64,000 nt of DNA from Pseudomonas sp. SORT22 (GTDB lineage Bacteria; Pseudomonadota; Gammaproteobacteria; Pseudomonadales; Pseudomonadaceae), in contig NZ_CP071007.1 of assembly GCF_018417635.1 (NCBI RefSeq), forward strand, positions 3,720,501-3,784,500, read 5' to 3'. Shown here piece by piece: positions 1-6,718 of the stretch; within the stretch, counting starts at the first letter, position 1; every line of letters starts with the position of its first letter. The translations under genes and the position numbers were made by a program. The notes below the pieces were generated by a model that saw only the letters and a program-made list of their open reading frames with translations, made no database searches and had not been told where the DNA came from.

Positions 1-32
1 GCGCCAGGCGAGCAGGCGCCAGGTGATGTGCT

Positions 33-68
33 AACAGCCTGATCAAGACAGTTGCTCCCACAATAGAT
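33..68 (+). repeat. Lone IS110-like right end joined to a REP half
   Basis: Bases 34-63 (AACAGCCTGATCAAGACAGT and the following TGCTCCCACA) repeat the right end and right flank of the IS110 element at 26475-26505. Upstream here is not transposase sequence but REP-neighbour sequence (GATGTGCT, also at 144-151). It therefore looks like a scar: a right end left next to REP DNA after the rest of the element and the left REP half were lost. The match is seen; the history is inferred. Confidence 0.55.
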
Positions 69-83
69 CTGCATGCACCGGAC

Positions 84-193
84 CTGTAGGAGCGGGCCTT
101 GCCCCGCGATCGAGCGCGAAGCGGTCGCAATCCAGGCGCTAGCTGATGTGCTGACTGCACCGGCCTCATCGCGGGTCAAGCCCGCTCCCACAA
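84..193. repeat. Pair of inverted REP elements
   Basis: Two facing REP palindromes: AGCGGGCCTTGCCCCGCGAT at 91-110 and ATCGCGGGTCAAGCCCGCTC at 168-187, each with a flanking CTCCCACA or TGTAGGAG arm. The same unit, including the trailing ATAGATCTGCAT sequence, recurs at 55-80 and 184-210. This is the P. putida-type REP, normally intergenic and often arranged as facing pairs. Nothing else coding is visible in 1-294. Confidence 0.85.
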
Positions 194-294
194 TAGATCT
201 GCATACACCGGACCTGTAGGACGCTGGCAAAGCCCCACAGTGGAGCTGTGTCCGCTGGACCAGTGGCTGCCAAGACAGAGGCAGGTTGCCCGTC

Positions 295-1560
295 TCAGCG
301 TTGCAGCGACTCCAAGGTCAAGCCAGCCAGGTAGGCCACCTTCGGGTCAGCATCATTGAGGCATTCCTGCAGCGCGATCAGGGCCGCTTTCAGCTTGCGC
401 TTGCCCAGTCGACGGTTGTCGAGCACACAGGCGGCATGGCGACGAATGGCGACATGCTCGCACCCCAGGCCGCGCAGCGCTTCGTCGATATCGCTGTTGC
501 TGATGGTGCAGTAGCTGGAGCCCGGCTTGATCACCTCCTCGGCGTCCGCTGCGCACTGCGGGTAACGCTGCAGCAGGGTTTCCAGCGGCCGGTAGTCAAG
601 TACCGACGCCTGCGCGCCCTGATCCCGAAAGGCCCGAAGATTGGCGCAGCAACCCGCCACCGCCAAGCTCGCCAGCGCTGCGTCATCAGCCTGCGCCAGC
701 AACCAGTCGAAATCACCCAGGTAACCCAGCGCGTTGGCGCTCCACCTGCGCGTGCTCGGCTCTGTGCCGTTGACCACTTGCAAGCGCAGCGCCGCGATTG
801 CCGCCGGGTCGGCGACCCCGGCAAGCCCCAGGAGCATCGCCGCCCGCCAGCGCTCCGGGCCCTTGTGCAGCATCTGCACCAGCGCCGCCGTGGCACTGGC
901 ACCCCGGGCAATCAGCCAGCGGCAGGCCTCTTCAGCGTCAATCGGCATAGGACGGACAAGGCAGCGCAGGTAATAACTCACCTGCTCTTGCTCTGCCAGC
1001 GCGGCTACCCGACGTCGCTCCTGGCCGGTGGCGTCCTGCTCGGGGAAGTGCAGCAGAAACTGGCGCGGCGTCAGGCTTTTGGCCGCAAGTTGCGGCCCGC
1101 CGCATTCATCATGGAAGAACACGATGAAGTTCTTGGCCAGCCGTGGGTCTTTAGCGTAAATGCGGTTAAGCGCCTTGGCAGCGCGCGCCACGCTCTTCAC
1201 AAACCGCTGTTCGGCCGCCGTCCAGGCATCCGGCCCGGCGCGATTGGCGTAAGCCTGCAACGGCGCTTCGAGGGCACTCAGGGAGGGGTTGGCGTAATCG
1301 TCCAGCATCCAGTCCCAGCGCCAGTCCGCCGGGTTCCACTGCACGCCCCAGAAGCCCTCCTGCTTGCGCCGCGGATGATCCTCCTCCAGCGCCGCCAGGC
1401 TGTTGGCGGCAAACGACGGCAGGTCGATGACCCGCTCCTCTTCGCGGTAGCTGGCATGGAAGGCGGCGCCATACAGCGGCCCGACACCTTCAGCAAGCAG
1501 CGCCTCCAGGGTGGCCCGGGCCGACTCGACCAGGCTGTTTTCCAGGGCTTTCCAGTCCAT
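295..1560 (-). CDS. DUF4303-like protein with C-terminal HEAT-like repeats
   Basis: 421 residues, no signal peptide or membrane segment, so probably cytoplasmic. The N-terminal ~170 residues look like the DUF4303 family: a Tyr/Phe-rich start (GPLYGAAFHASY near residue 30) and a Trp-dense motif near 71-86 (WGVQWNPADWRWDW). From about residue 190 the chain is Ala/Leu-rich paired helices ending in units such as IRRHAACVL and KVAYLAGLTLESLQR, typical of HEAT-type repeats. Function unknown; I infer a binding scaffold, not an enzyme. It lies 3 bases upstream of a small membrane-protein gene on the same strand side and may share its transcript. The domain name is from pattern memory only. Confidence 0.65.
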   Translation of the reverse strand: MDWKALENSLVESARATLEALLAEGVGPLYGAAFHASYREEERVIDLPSFAANSLAALEEDHPRRKQEGFWGVQWNPADWRWDWMLDDYANPSLSALEAPLQAYANRAGPDAWTAAEQRFVKSVARAAKALNRIYAKDPRLAKNFIVFFHDECGGPQLAAKSLTPRQFLLHFPEQDATGQERRRVAALAEQEQVSYYLRCLVRPMPIDAEEACRWLIARGASATAALVQMLHKGPERWRAAMLLGLAGVADPAAIAALRLQVVNGTEPSTRRWSANALGYLGDFDWLLAQADDAALASLAVAGCCANLRAFRDQGAQASVLDYRPLETLLQRYPQCAADAEEVIKPGSSYCTISNSDIDEALRGLGCEHVAIRRHAACVLDNRRLGKRKLKAALIALQECLNDADPKVAYLAGLTLESLQR

Positions 1561-1563
1561 GGC

Positions 1564-1749
1564 TCAGCGCACCACTTGCCGCGGGCGTTGCGGGCGCAAA
1601 AAATAGCCCATGAAGAACGCGATCATCACCAGCATCGCGCCCAGGTCGGTATTGCCGCCAGGCCCGACGAACTGGAACAACCCGGTACCCATGACAATCC
1701 CGGAGGTAACACACAGGACAAACCACACGGCTTTCTTGAGAAACTTCAC
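1564..1749 (-). CDS. Small two-helix membrane protein
   Basis: 61 residues: a basic start (MKFLKKA), a hydrophobic segment at about 7-27 (VWFVLCVTSGIVMGTGLFQFV), a Gly-rich turn (GPGGNTD) and a second segment at about 36-52 (LGAMLVMIAFFMGYFL), then a basic tail RPQRPRQVVR. It should sit in the inner membrane as a hairpin with both ends inside. It is directly upstream of the DUF4303-like gene (its stop is 3 bases from that gene's start), so the two are probably one operon. No known function recognised. Confidence 0.6.
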   Translation of the reverse strand: MKFLKKAVWFVLCVTSGIVMGTGLFQFVGPGGNTDLGAMLVMIAFFMGYFLRPQRPRQVVR

Positions 1750-1770
1750 GATCGTTCGACATCCCTGCCA

Positions 1771-1802
1771 GAAAAAACAAAAGCCCGACCGAGGTCAGGC
1801 TT
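1771..1802 (-). terminator. Rho-independent terminator after the 81-residue gene
   Basis: Read on the minus strand: AAGCCTGAC, loop, GTCGGGCTT followed by TTGTTTTTT. It lies 50 bases past the stop of the 1853-2098 gene and before the small membrane-protein gene, separating the two transcripts. Confidence 0.8.
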
Positions 1803-1852
1803 GAAGGCGGCCAACTTGGCGCAGATGCGCGCGCCTGTCAACTGCGCGGTTG

Positions 1853-2098
1853 CTATCCACCATCGGTATCAATGTCGGCGTCCTTGCGCGGTTTGTCTTC
1901 GGGCCTGGACTTGAAGTCCGGGCTGTAGTCGTTGTCCCGGGCGGCCTGGTCGGGTCGGGGCTGGTTAGGCGCCTTGGCCGGCCCGGTTGGGTCGACCTGC
2001 GGATCATCGAGGTCCGGCGAGTCCGGGTCGAAGCCCAAGTCATCCGCTTTGCTGGCGTGTTCAGACGAATTTGCGCCGCTGTCGCTGTGCTTGTTCAT
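1853..2098 (-). CDS. Small disordered acidic protein
   Basis: 81 residues, almost entirely Asp, Pro, Ser, Lys and Arg, with no hydrophobic core (for example DPDSPDLDDPQVDPTGPAK). It is probably intrinsically disordered and cytoplasmic. An AGGAGGA-type ribosome site lies just upstream of the ATG on the minus strand (2098-2110), and a good terminator follows at 1771-1802, which supports it as a real gene. Short proteins of this composition are common in pseudomonads and are often stress-related, but I cannot assign a function. Confidence 0.6.
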   Translation of the reverse strand: MNKHSDSGANSSEHASKADDLGFDPDSPDLDDPQVDPTGPAKAPNQPRPDQAARDNDYSPDFKSRPEDKPRKDADIDTDGG

Positions 2099-2310
2099 GA
2101 AGTCCTCCTGATCGCGCCTCCAGAAGCCAGAGGCGTGTTATTGGGAGGCCGGCGCGGGAGAATCGTGCGATTGGATCTGATCAGTGGGCTGCATCAGCAC
2201 GGATATAGAGGGCAAGACGGGCAACGCGAAAAAATTATAGACCCGGCCCCGCCTTAACGACGGCTTAACCACCGCGGATTTATCCTCCAATTCCTCCCTT
2301 CAGAACGTTT
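2099..2310. other. Non-coding stretch preceding an orphan terminator
   Basis: No convincing reading frame. The plus strand leads into the strong terminator at 2311-2337 with no plus-strand gene ahead of it, so this interval may encode a small RNA or a leaderless short transcript. It also holds the promoter of the minus-strand 81-residue gene. No known small RNA was recognised. Confidence 0.35.
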
Positions 2311-2336
2311 GGCCCACCTCGGTGGGCCTTTTTTGT
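2311..2336 (+). terminator. Strong intrinsic terminator without an upstream gene
   Basis: GGCCCACC, loop TC, GGTGGGCC, then TTTTTT: a perfect 8-bp GC-rich stem with a T-run on the plus strand. No plus-strand coding sequence ends here, so it terminates either an unannotated small RNA in 2100-2310 or read-through from further upstream. Confidence 0.85.
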
Positions 2337-2430
2337 TGCGGCAAATTACAACGCTCATGGGGAAACAAAATCCCGAAAACACAGTCTGAGTTTGTACCTT
2401 CCCTACCGCCCTGCGGATCAAGGACCCTCA

Positions 2431-2673
2431 GTGCTGAAACAGCTGACGCAAATCGCCGTGATCACCAGCGTACTGGCCGCCTCCGGCTGCTATTACCACG
2501 ATTACGACCGCGACGATTACCGCCGTGGCGACCGTGACCATCGCTACTCCCGCGACTGGGACGACCGCGACGATCACGACCATCGCAACTACAAGCGCTA
2601 CCGCGATGACGACCGCTACCGCAACTACGACCATGACCGGCGTCGCGACCGTGACGACGATGATCACGACTGA
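2431..2673 (+). CDS. Tyr/Asp/Arg-rich small lipoprotein
   Basis: About 80 residues. I choose the GTG at 2431 because AAGGA lies 6 bases upstream (2420-2424) and it gives a proper lipoprotein signal, VLKQLTQIAVITSVLAASGC, with lipobox LAASGC. After the lipid-modified Cys the mature part is low-complexity: YYHDYDRDDYRRGDRDHRYS and similar repeats of Asp, Arg, Tyr and His with no hydrophobic residues. It is therefore a membrane-anchored, disordered, highly charged periplasmic tail. It is followed 46 bases later by the glycine-zipper gene and probably co-transcribed. Function unknown; cation or cell-wall binding is possible. Confidence 0.7.
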   Translation: MLKQLTQIAVITSVLAASGCYYHDYDRDDYRRGDRDHRYSRDWDDRDDHDHRNYKRYRDDDRYRNYDHDRRRDRDDDDHD

Positions 2674-2719
2674 GCTGCCTGCTGTTCCCATAACCCCCGT
2701 ATTTCCTGAGGCTAACAAC

Positions 2720-3136
2720 ATGCGTATCTCATTACCTGCATTGACGCTGGGTATCCTGCTCTCCCAGGGCGCCATGGCTGCCGGCGACGGCACCGCCGCC
2801 ATTGGTGGTGGCCTGGGCGGGGCGTTGGGTAACGTGGTCGGCCAGCAGATCGGCGGCAGCACCGGCGCAGCCATTGGCGCCGGCGTCGGTGGCGCCGCCG
2901 GTAGCGCGGTCGGCGCACGCAAGGGCAACCGCACCGAAGCTGCGATCGGCGGCGGCCTGGGTTCGGCTGGTGGCTCGGTGATCGGCAACCAGGTGGGCGG
3001 GCGCACCGGCTCAACCATCGGTGCCGGCCTCGGTGGCGCGGCCGGCGGCGCCCTGGGCAACAACATCGCCGACGATAACCGTCACGATTCCAGCGGGCAT
3101 AAACACAAGCACAAGCGTAAGCACAAACACCGCTGA
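2720..3136 (+). CDS. Exported glycine-zipper protein with Lys/His tail
   Basis: 138 residues from ATG 2720 (TGAGG 10 bases upstream). A signal peptide (MRISLPALTLGILLSQGAMA-A) is followed by repeated GxxxG units (AAIGGGLGGALGNVVGQQIG and three near-copies to residue ~115), the glycine-zipper pattern that packs membrane-associated helices, as in outer-membrane 17-kDa-antigen-like proteins. The C-terminus is a Lys/His run (GHKHKHKRKHKHR) that could bind metal or lipopolysaccharide. No lipobox Cys is present, unlike many relatives. It shares a likely operon with the preceding lipoprotein and ends just before a terminator. Confidence 0.75.
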   Translation: MRISLPALTLGILLSQGAMAAGDGTAAIGGGLGGALGNVVGQQIGGSTGAAIGAGVGGAAGSAVGARKGNRTEAAIGGGLGSAGGSVIGNQVGGRTGSTIGAGLGGAAGGALGNNIADDNRHDSSGHKHKHKRKHKHR

Positions 3137-3141
3137 GTAAG

Positions 3142-3168
3142 AAAGGCCCGCACAATGCGGGCCTTTTT
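3142..3168 (+). terminator. Intrinsic terminator
   Basis: AAAGGCCCGCA, loop CAA, TGCGGGCCTTT followed by TT, 6 bases after the glycine-zipper stop. The stem is symmetric and could also slow minus-strand transcription coming from the racemase-family gene. Confidence 0.9.
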
Positions 3169-3187
3169 CATAAGTGGACCAGGCCAT

Positions 3188-3916
3188 TCACTCCAACATC
3201 GCCCGAGGCCAGCCCAGAATCTGCTTCTGCCGCGGCTTGGCGTAGGTGCGCACCTTCGAGGTACTCAGCTTCAGGCGCACCAGCGACTCCGCCAGCGCCA
3301 CCGCCGCCGTCACCCCATCGACCACCGGCACCCCGGTACGCGCCTGGATCCGCTCCTCCAGCCCGACCATGCCGCCACAACCCAGGCAAATCACCTCGGC
3401 CTTGTCGACATTAACCGCCTCCTCGGCTTCGCGCACCACCGACTCGATGGCCCGCTGCGGATCTTCTTCAAGCTCGAGCACCGCCAGGCCACTGGCGCGC
3501 ACCGAGGCGCAGCGGTTGTCCAGCCCGGCCAGCTTCAGGCGGTCTTCGATCAGCGGCACGGTGCGGTCCAGGGTGGTGACCACCGAATAGCGATGGCCGA
3601 GCAGCATCGCCACGCTGGCCGCCGCCTCGGTGATGTCCACCACCGGTACATTGAGCAGCTCCTGCAGGCCTTCGCGGCCATGTTCGCCGTAACCGGCCTG
3701 GATCACCGCATCGAACGGCTGGTCGTAGCTGAGCACCCGCTCCATCACGGCCACCGCCGCCAGGTAACTTTCAAAATTACCCTCCACCGATTCGGCGCCA
3801 AAGCGCGGGGTCAGGCCGACGATCTCGGTGCCCGGCGAGGCCACGCTACGCGCCTGGCGGGCGATGGCGTCGGTGATCGACTGCGTGGTGTTGACGTTTA
3901 CGACCAGAATTCTCAT
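3188..3916 (-). CDS. Asp/Glu/hydantoin racemase-family protein, first Cys missing
   Basis: 242 residues from ATG 3916 (AAGGA 8 bases upstream). It resembles hydantoin and allantoin racemases (HyuE/HpxA): start ILVVNVNTTQSITDAI, EGNFESYLAAVAV, SVVTTLDRT, and the second catalytic Cys in VICLGCGGM followed by PVVDGVTAAV. The first Cys, in the family's usual ACFGDPG, is replaced: the matching segment reads AGYGEHG. Two-cysteine racemases use both residues, so this enzyme may not racemise; arylmalonate decarboxylase-type members use one Cys. Its neighbours (NCS1 permease, ureidoglycine aminohydrolase) suggest a hydantoin or ureide substrate. Allantoin racemase remains a possibility. Confidence 0.8.
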   Translation of the reverse strand: MRILVVNVNTTQSITDAIARQARSVASPGTEIVGLTPRFGAESVEGNFESYLAAVAVMERVLSYDQPFDAVIQAGYGEHGREGLQELLNVPVVDITEAAASVAMLLGHRYSVVTTLDRTVPLIEDRLKLAGLDNRCASVRASGLAVLELEEDPQRAIESVVREAEEAVNVDKAEVICLGCGGMVGLEERIQARTGVPVVDGVTAAVALAESLVRLKLSTSKVRTYAKPRQKQILGWPRAMLE

Positions 3917-3938
3917 TGCGGTATTCCTTGTGCAGAAC

Positions 3939-5456
3939 TCAGTGCTGGGCGCTGTCGACGGCAAAGTGCTCGCCGGAGCAGTCCACGTAATGTTTGTTGC
4001 GATCAGAGATCAGGTAGTACACGCCGCCGGCAATGGCGGCGCCGAAGAACCAGGAGAACGGCGTCAGGGCGCTGAAGGCCGGTACCAGCGACAGCACCAC
4101 GGCGGCAATGGCCGAGGGCACCAGGGCGGCAACTGCCTTGTAGTTGACCCCGCGGGTGTAGTGATAGGTGCCGCTGGCCGCTTCGCTGTAGAGGTCGGGC
4201 ACGTGCACCTGGGCTTTGCGGATCAGCCAGTAGTCGACCATGATGATCCCGTACAGCGGCCCCAGCAGCGCGCCCAGGCCGGAAAGGAAGTAGACGATCA
4301 CCAGTGGGCTGTTGTAGAGGTTCCAGGGCAGGATCAGCACCGCCAGGGTGGCGCTGATCAAGCCTGCGCGGCGAAAGTTCAGGCGGCTTGGCGCCAGGCT
4401 CGAGAGCACGAAGGCCGGGGCGACGAAGTTGGCCATGATGTTCACCGCCACGGTGACGATCAGGAACGCCAGGCAACCGAGCACCAGGAATACCTTGTCG
4501 GGGATCGCCGCGACGATCTGGGTCGGGCTGTCAATCACCCGGCCATCGATGCTGAACTGCGCCCCGGCCAGCACAAAGCTGATCACCGCGAACACCAGGA
4601 TGTTCACCGGCAGGCCCCAGAAGTTGCCGACGCGAATGGTCTTGCGGCACGGCGCGGAACGGGCGAAGTCGCAGAAGTTGAGGATCAGCGTGCCGTAAAT
4701 CGCCAGCCACAACGCGCCACCGGCAAACACCTGGGTCCACATCGTCCAGCCGGTCAGCGGCTCGCCGACCGACCAGGCCAGGTTGCCATCGACCCGCAGG
4801 TACATCCAAACCGCCAGGATCAGCACGGTGGAAAGAATCACCGGCCCGGCGAAGGATTCGTACTTGCGCACCATCTCCATGCCGAAGGTGAGGATCACCA
4901 GTTGCACTAGCCAGATGGCGATAAAACTCGCCCAGCCAAGGCTCGACAGGCCGAGGATCGCGTCCTGATCGAAGCGAGCGAGGTCCGGCGACACCGCCAC
5001 CAGCAGCACCCGCAGCACCACCGAGGCCAGGTAGGTCTGGATGCCGAACCAGGCGATGGCGATCACCGCGCGGATGATCGCCGGCAACTGCGCGCCATAA
5101 ATGCCGAAACTCATGCGGCTGATCACCGGGAACGGCACCCCGGTTTTCTGCCCCATGTAGCCAGAAAGGTTCATGAAGAAGTACACCAGCACGGCGCCGA
5201 TGCTCAGCGCCGCGAGCATCTGCCAGCCGGACAACCCGAGGGCAAACAGGCCCATGGCGAAGGAATAGTTGGCGATGTTGTGCACATCGTTGGTCCACAA
5301 GGCAAAGATGCTGTAGCCGCCCCAGCGCCGGCCTTCGGCCTTGGTTGGCGCGAGGTCGGCATTGTGCAGCCTGGGGCTCAGCGCCCCCGGCTCGAGCGGC
5401 GCGGCCTGCGGCGGCAGGTAGGCGGTTTGCAGCGGGTTGGAAGTATCCAGTTGCAT
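3939..5456 (-). CDS. NCS1-family nucleobase/allantoin/hydantoin permease
   Basis: 505 residues with about 12 hydrophobic segments, the length and fold pattern of NCS1 transporters (Mhp1, PucI, allantoin and uracil permeases). Characteristic stretches are RWGGYSIFALWTNDVHNIANYSFAMG near the N-terminus, GVPFPVISRMSFGIYGAQLPA in TM3, and NFWGLPVNILVFA and GIIMVDYWLIRK further on. It imports a nucleobase-like or ureide compound with Na+ or H+ across the inner membrane. It lies 22 bases upstream of the racemase-family gene on the same strand, so they form an operon. The divergent GntR gene and the operator-like repeats at 5558-5586 suggest local control. Exact substrate is not readable. Confidence 0.88.
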   Translation of the reverse strand: MQLDTSNPLQTAYLPPQAAPLEPGALSPRLHNADLAPTKAEGRRWGGYSIFALWTNDVHNIANYSFAMGLFALGLSGWQMLAALSIGAVLVYFFMNLSGYMGQKTGVPFPVISRMSFGIYGAQLPAIIRAVIAIAWFGIQTYLASVVLRVLLVAVSPDLARFDQDAILGLSSLGWASFIAIWLVQLVILTFGMEMVRKYESFAGPVILSTVLILAVWMYLRVDGNLAWSVGEPLTGWTMWTQVFAGGALWLAIYGTLILNFCDFARSAPCRKTIRVGNFWGLPVNILVFAVISFVLAGAQFSIDGRVIDSPTQIVAAIPDKVFLVLGCLAFLIVTVAVNIMANFVAPAFVLSSLAPSRLNFRRAGLISATLAVLILPWNLYNSPLVIVYFLSGLGALLGPLYGIIMVDYWLIRKAQVHVPDLYSEAASGTYHYTRGVNYKAVAALVPSAIAAVVLSLVPAFSALTPFSWFFGAAIAGGVYYLISDRNKHYVDCSGEHFAVDSAQH

Positions 5457-5555
5457 GTTCCCCGGGCTCCTTCTGCAGCCCCTGAGTCAGGGCGTTGCAG
5501 CGAATTATTGTTGGATTTGAAGAGTGGGACCGCAGTGTTGGCGCTGCCCTGCGCC

Positions 5556-5587
5556 GATGCATACAAAAATTGCATACAATAATTGTC
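5556..5587. promoter_or_regulatory. Operator-like repeats, probable GntR-FCD site
   Basis: TGCATACAA occurs twice in direct orientation with a 13-bp period (5558-5566 and 5571-5579), followed by the palindrome ACAATAATTGT (5576-5586). FCD-type GntR proteins bind short AT-rich inverted or direct sites of this kind (TTGTATACAA-like). It lies ~100 bases ahead of the permease start, between the permease and the divergent regulator. Confidence 0.5.
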
Positions 5588-5910
5588 TAACGATTTTCGA
5601 CGAACAATATGTGTGCCAGATGGGTGGCGAAGTGGTTGAACGTGCATCCTATAAACACATTTAAGCTATTGATTTTTATAGAATTAATTTTTCACCTGAA
5701 CACTTGAAAAGCGAATAAACCTGATCAAGTGGTCAATCGCCTACAGCGTTACGGTGAGAAAACCAGTAACGCTACGGCTAGTTTTTGTATCCATAAATTT
5801 GCTACTCAAGTACACACTTGTGTATTCAGGAACTGTCGCGGGTCATCAGTGGTGCACAGCAGCCCTCATTTACGGCATGCTTATAAGGTCAAGGCATATC
5901 GGAGCTGGTA
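5588..5910. other. AT-rich divergent promoter region
   Basis: No credible gene. The interval is much more AT-rich than its surroundings (for example TATTGATTTTTATAGAATTA at 5669-5688) and should hold the promoters of the minus-strand permease operon and the plus-strand GntR gene. I do not see a second copy of the TGCATACAA motif here. Confidence 0.45.
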
Positions 5911-6597
5911 ATGACGGAAAAACACCCCGCATCGACGGTAGAGCGCGTCTACCAAGGGGTTCACGAGGCCATCAGAAAACGCACCCTGCGCCCCGGCATG
6001 AAGCTGGGCGAGTCGTCGTTGGCCGAGCTGTTCAAGGTCAGCCGCACCTCGGTGCGCGCCGCCCTCAAGCAACTGGAAGCCGACGGTCTGGTGTCCACCG
6101 AGCTGAACAAGGGCGCCTGGGTCTCGCTGCCCAGCGACGATGACATCCGCTCGGTGTTCGAAACCCGCCGGCTGATCGAAATCGGTATCGTCACCGAGCT
6201 GTGCCGCCGCGCCGATCCCGCCATCCTCGCCCCGCTGCACCAGCATGTGGCCGCCGAAGAAGCCGCCGCCGACGCCGGCGACCATGGCCGCTACGTCCAC
6301 CTGCTGGGCGAATTCCACCTGCGCCTGGCCGAGGTGCTCGACAACCCGGTATTGCTCGACTGGTTCCGCAAGCTGATCGAGCGCGGCTCGCTGTACGCCT
6401 CGACCCTGGATGACGAGCGCCACGAAGCCTGTCGCGGCAACGAGCACCTGCGCCTGCTGGGCTTTATCGAAGCCGGTGACCAAGCCGCCGCCATCGAGCT
6501 GGTGTGCACCCACCTGCGCGGCATCGAAGAGGCGATTCTCAAAGCCACGCAAACGCTCAAGGCCGACTATCACCCGCTCAAGCACCTGCTGGGCTGA
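5911..6597 (+). CDS. GntR-family regulator, FCD subclass
   Basis: 228 residues. An N-terminal winged helix (about 10-75) contains HEAIRKRTLRPGMKLGESSLAE, SRTSVRAALKQLEADGLV and NKGAWVSLPS. It is followed by an all-helical FCD effector domain (about 90-220) with the metal/ligand-site residues typical of the group (FHLRLAEVLDNP, NEHLRLLGFIEAGD). FCD regulators usually repress catabolic genes and are released by a pathway intermediate. Divergence from the permease operon and 120 bases from the amidohydrolase suggest it controls both. GGAG lies 8 bases upstream of the ATG. Confidence 0.88.
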   Translation: MTEKHPASTVERVYQGVHEAIRKRTLRPGMKLGESSLAELFKVSRTSVRAALKQLEADGLVSTELNKGAWVSLPSDDDIRSVFETRRLIEIGIVTELCRRADPAILAPLHQHVAAEEAAADAGDHGRYVHLLGEFHLRLAEVLDNPVLLDWFRKLIERGSLYASTLDDERHEACRGNEHLRLLGFIEAGDQAAAIELVCTHLRGIEEAILKATQTLKADYHPLKHLLG

Positions 6598-6718
6598 GCC
6601 CGCCTCAAGCCCGGGGTTCGCATTCAGAAAACCACTGCAACCGATTCCAATATTTAATTTGTGGATAGGTGCGGTCTTTCTATAGGGTGTGAATCAGTAG
6701 CAGGCAAAGGGCTGGAAA

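Noticed and set aside
84..193. CRISPR-like array from repeated REP sequence
   Set aside because: Units are facing palindromes with constant spacers, not direct repeats with variable spacers, and no cas gene is present.
286..1914. Long plus-strand frame over the DUF4303-like gene
   Set aside because: Arg/Pro/Gln-rich translation with no domain; it is the antisense shadow of the minus-strand gene in high-GC DNA.
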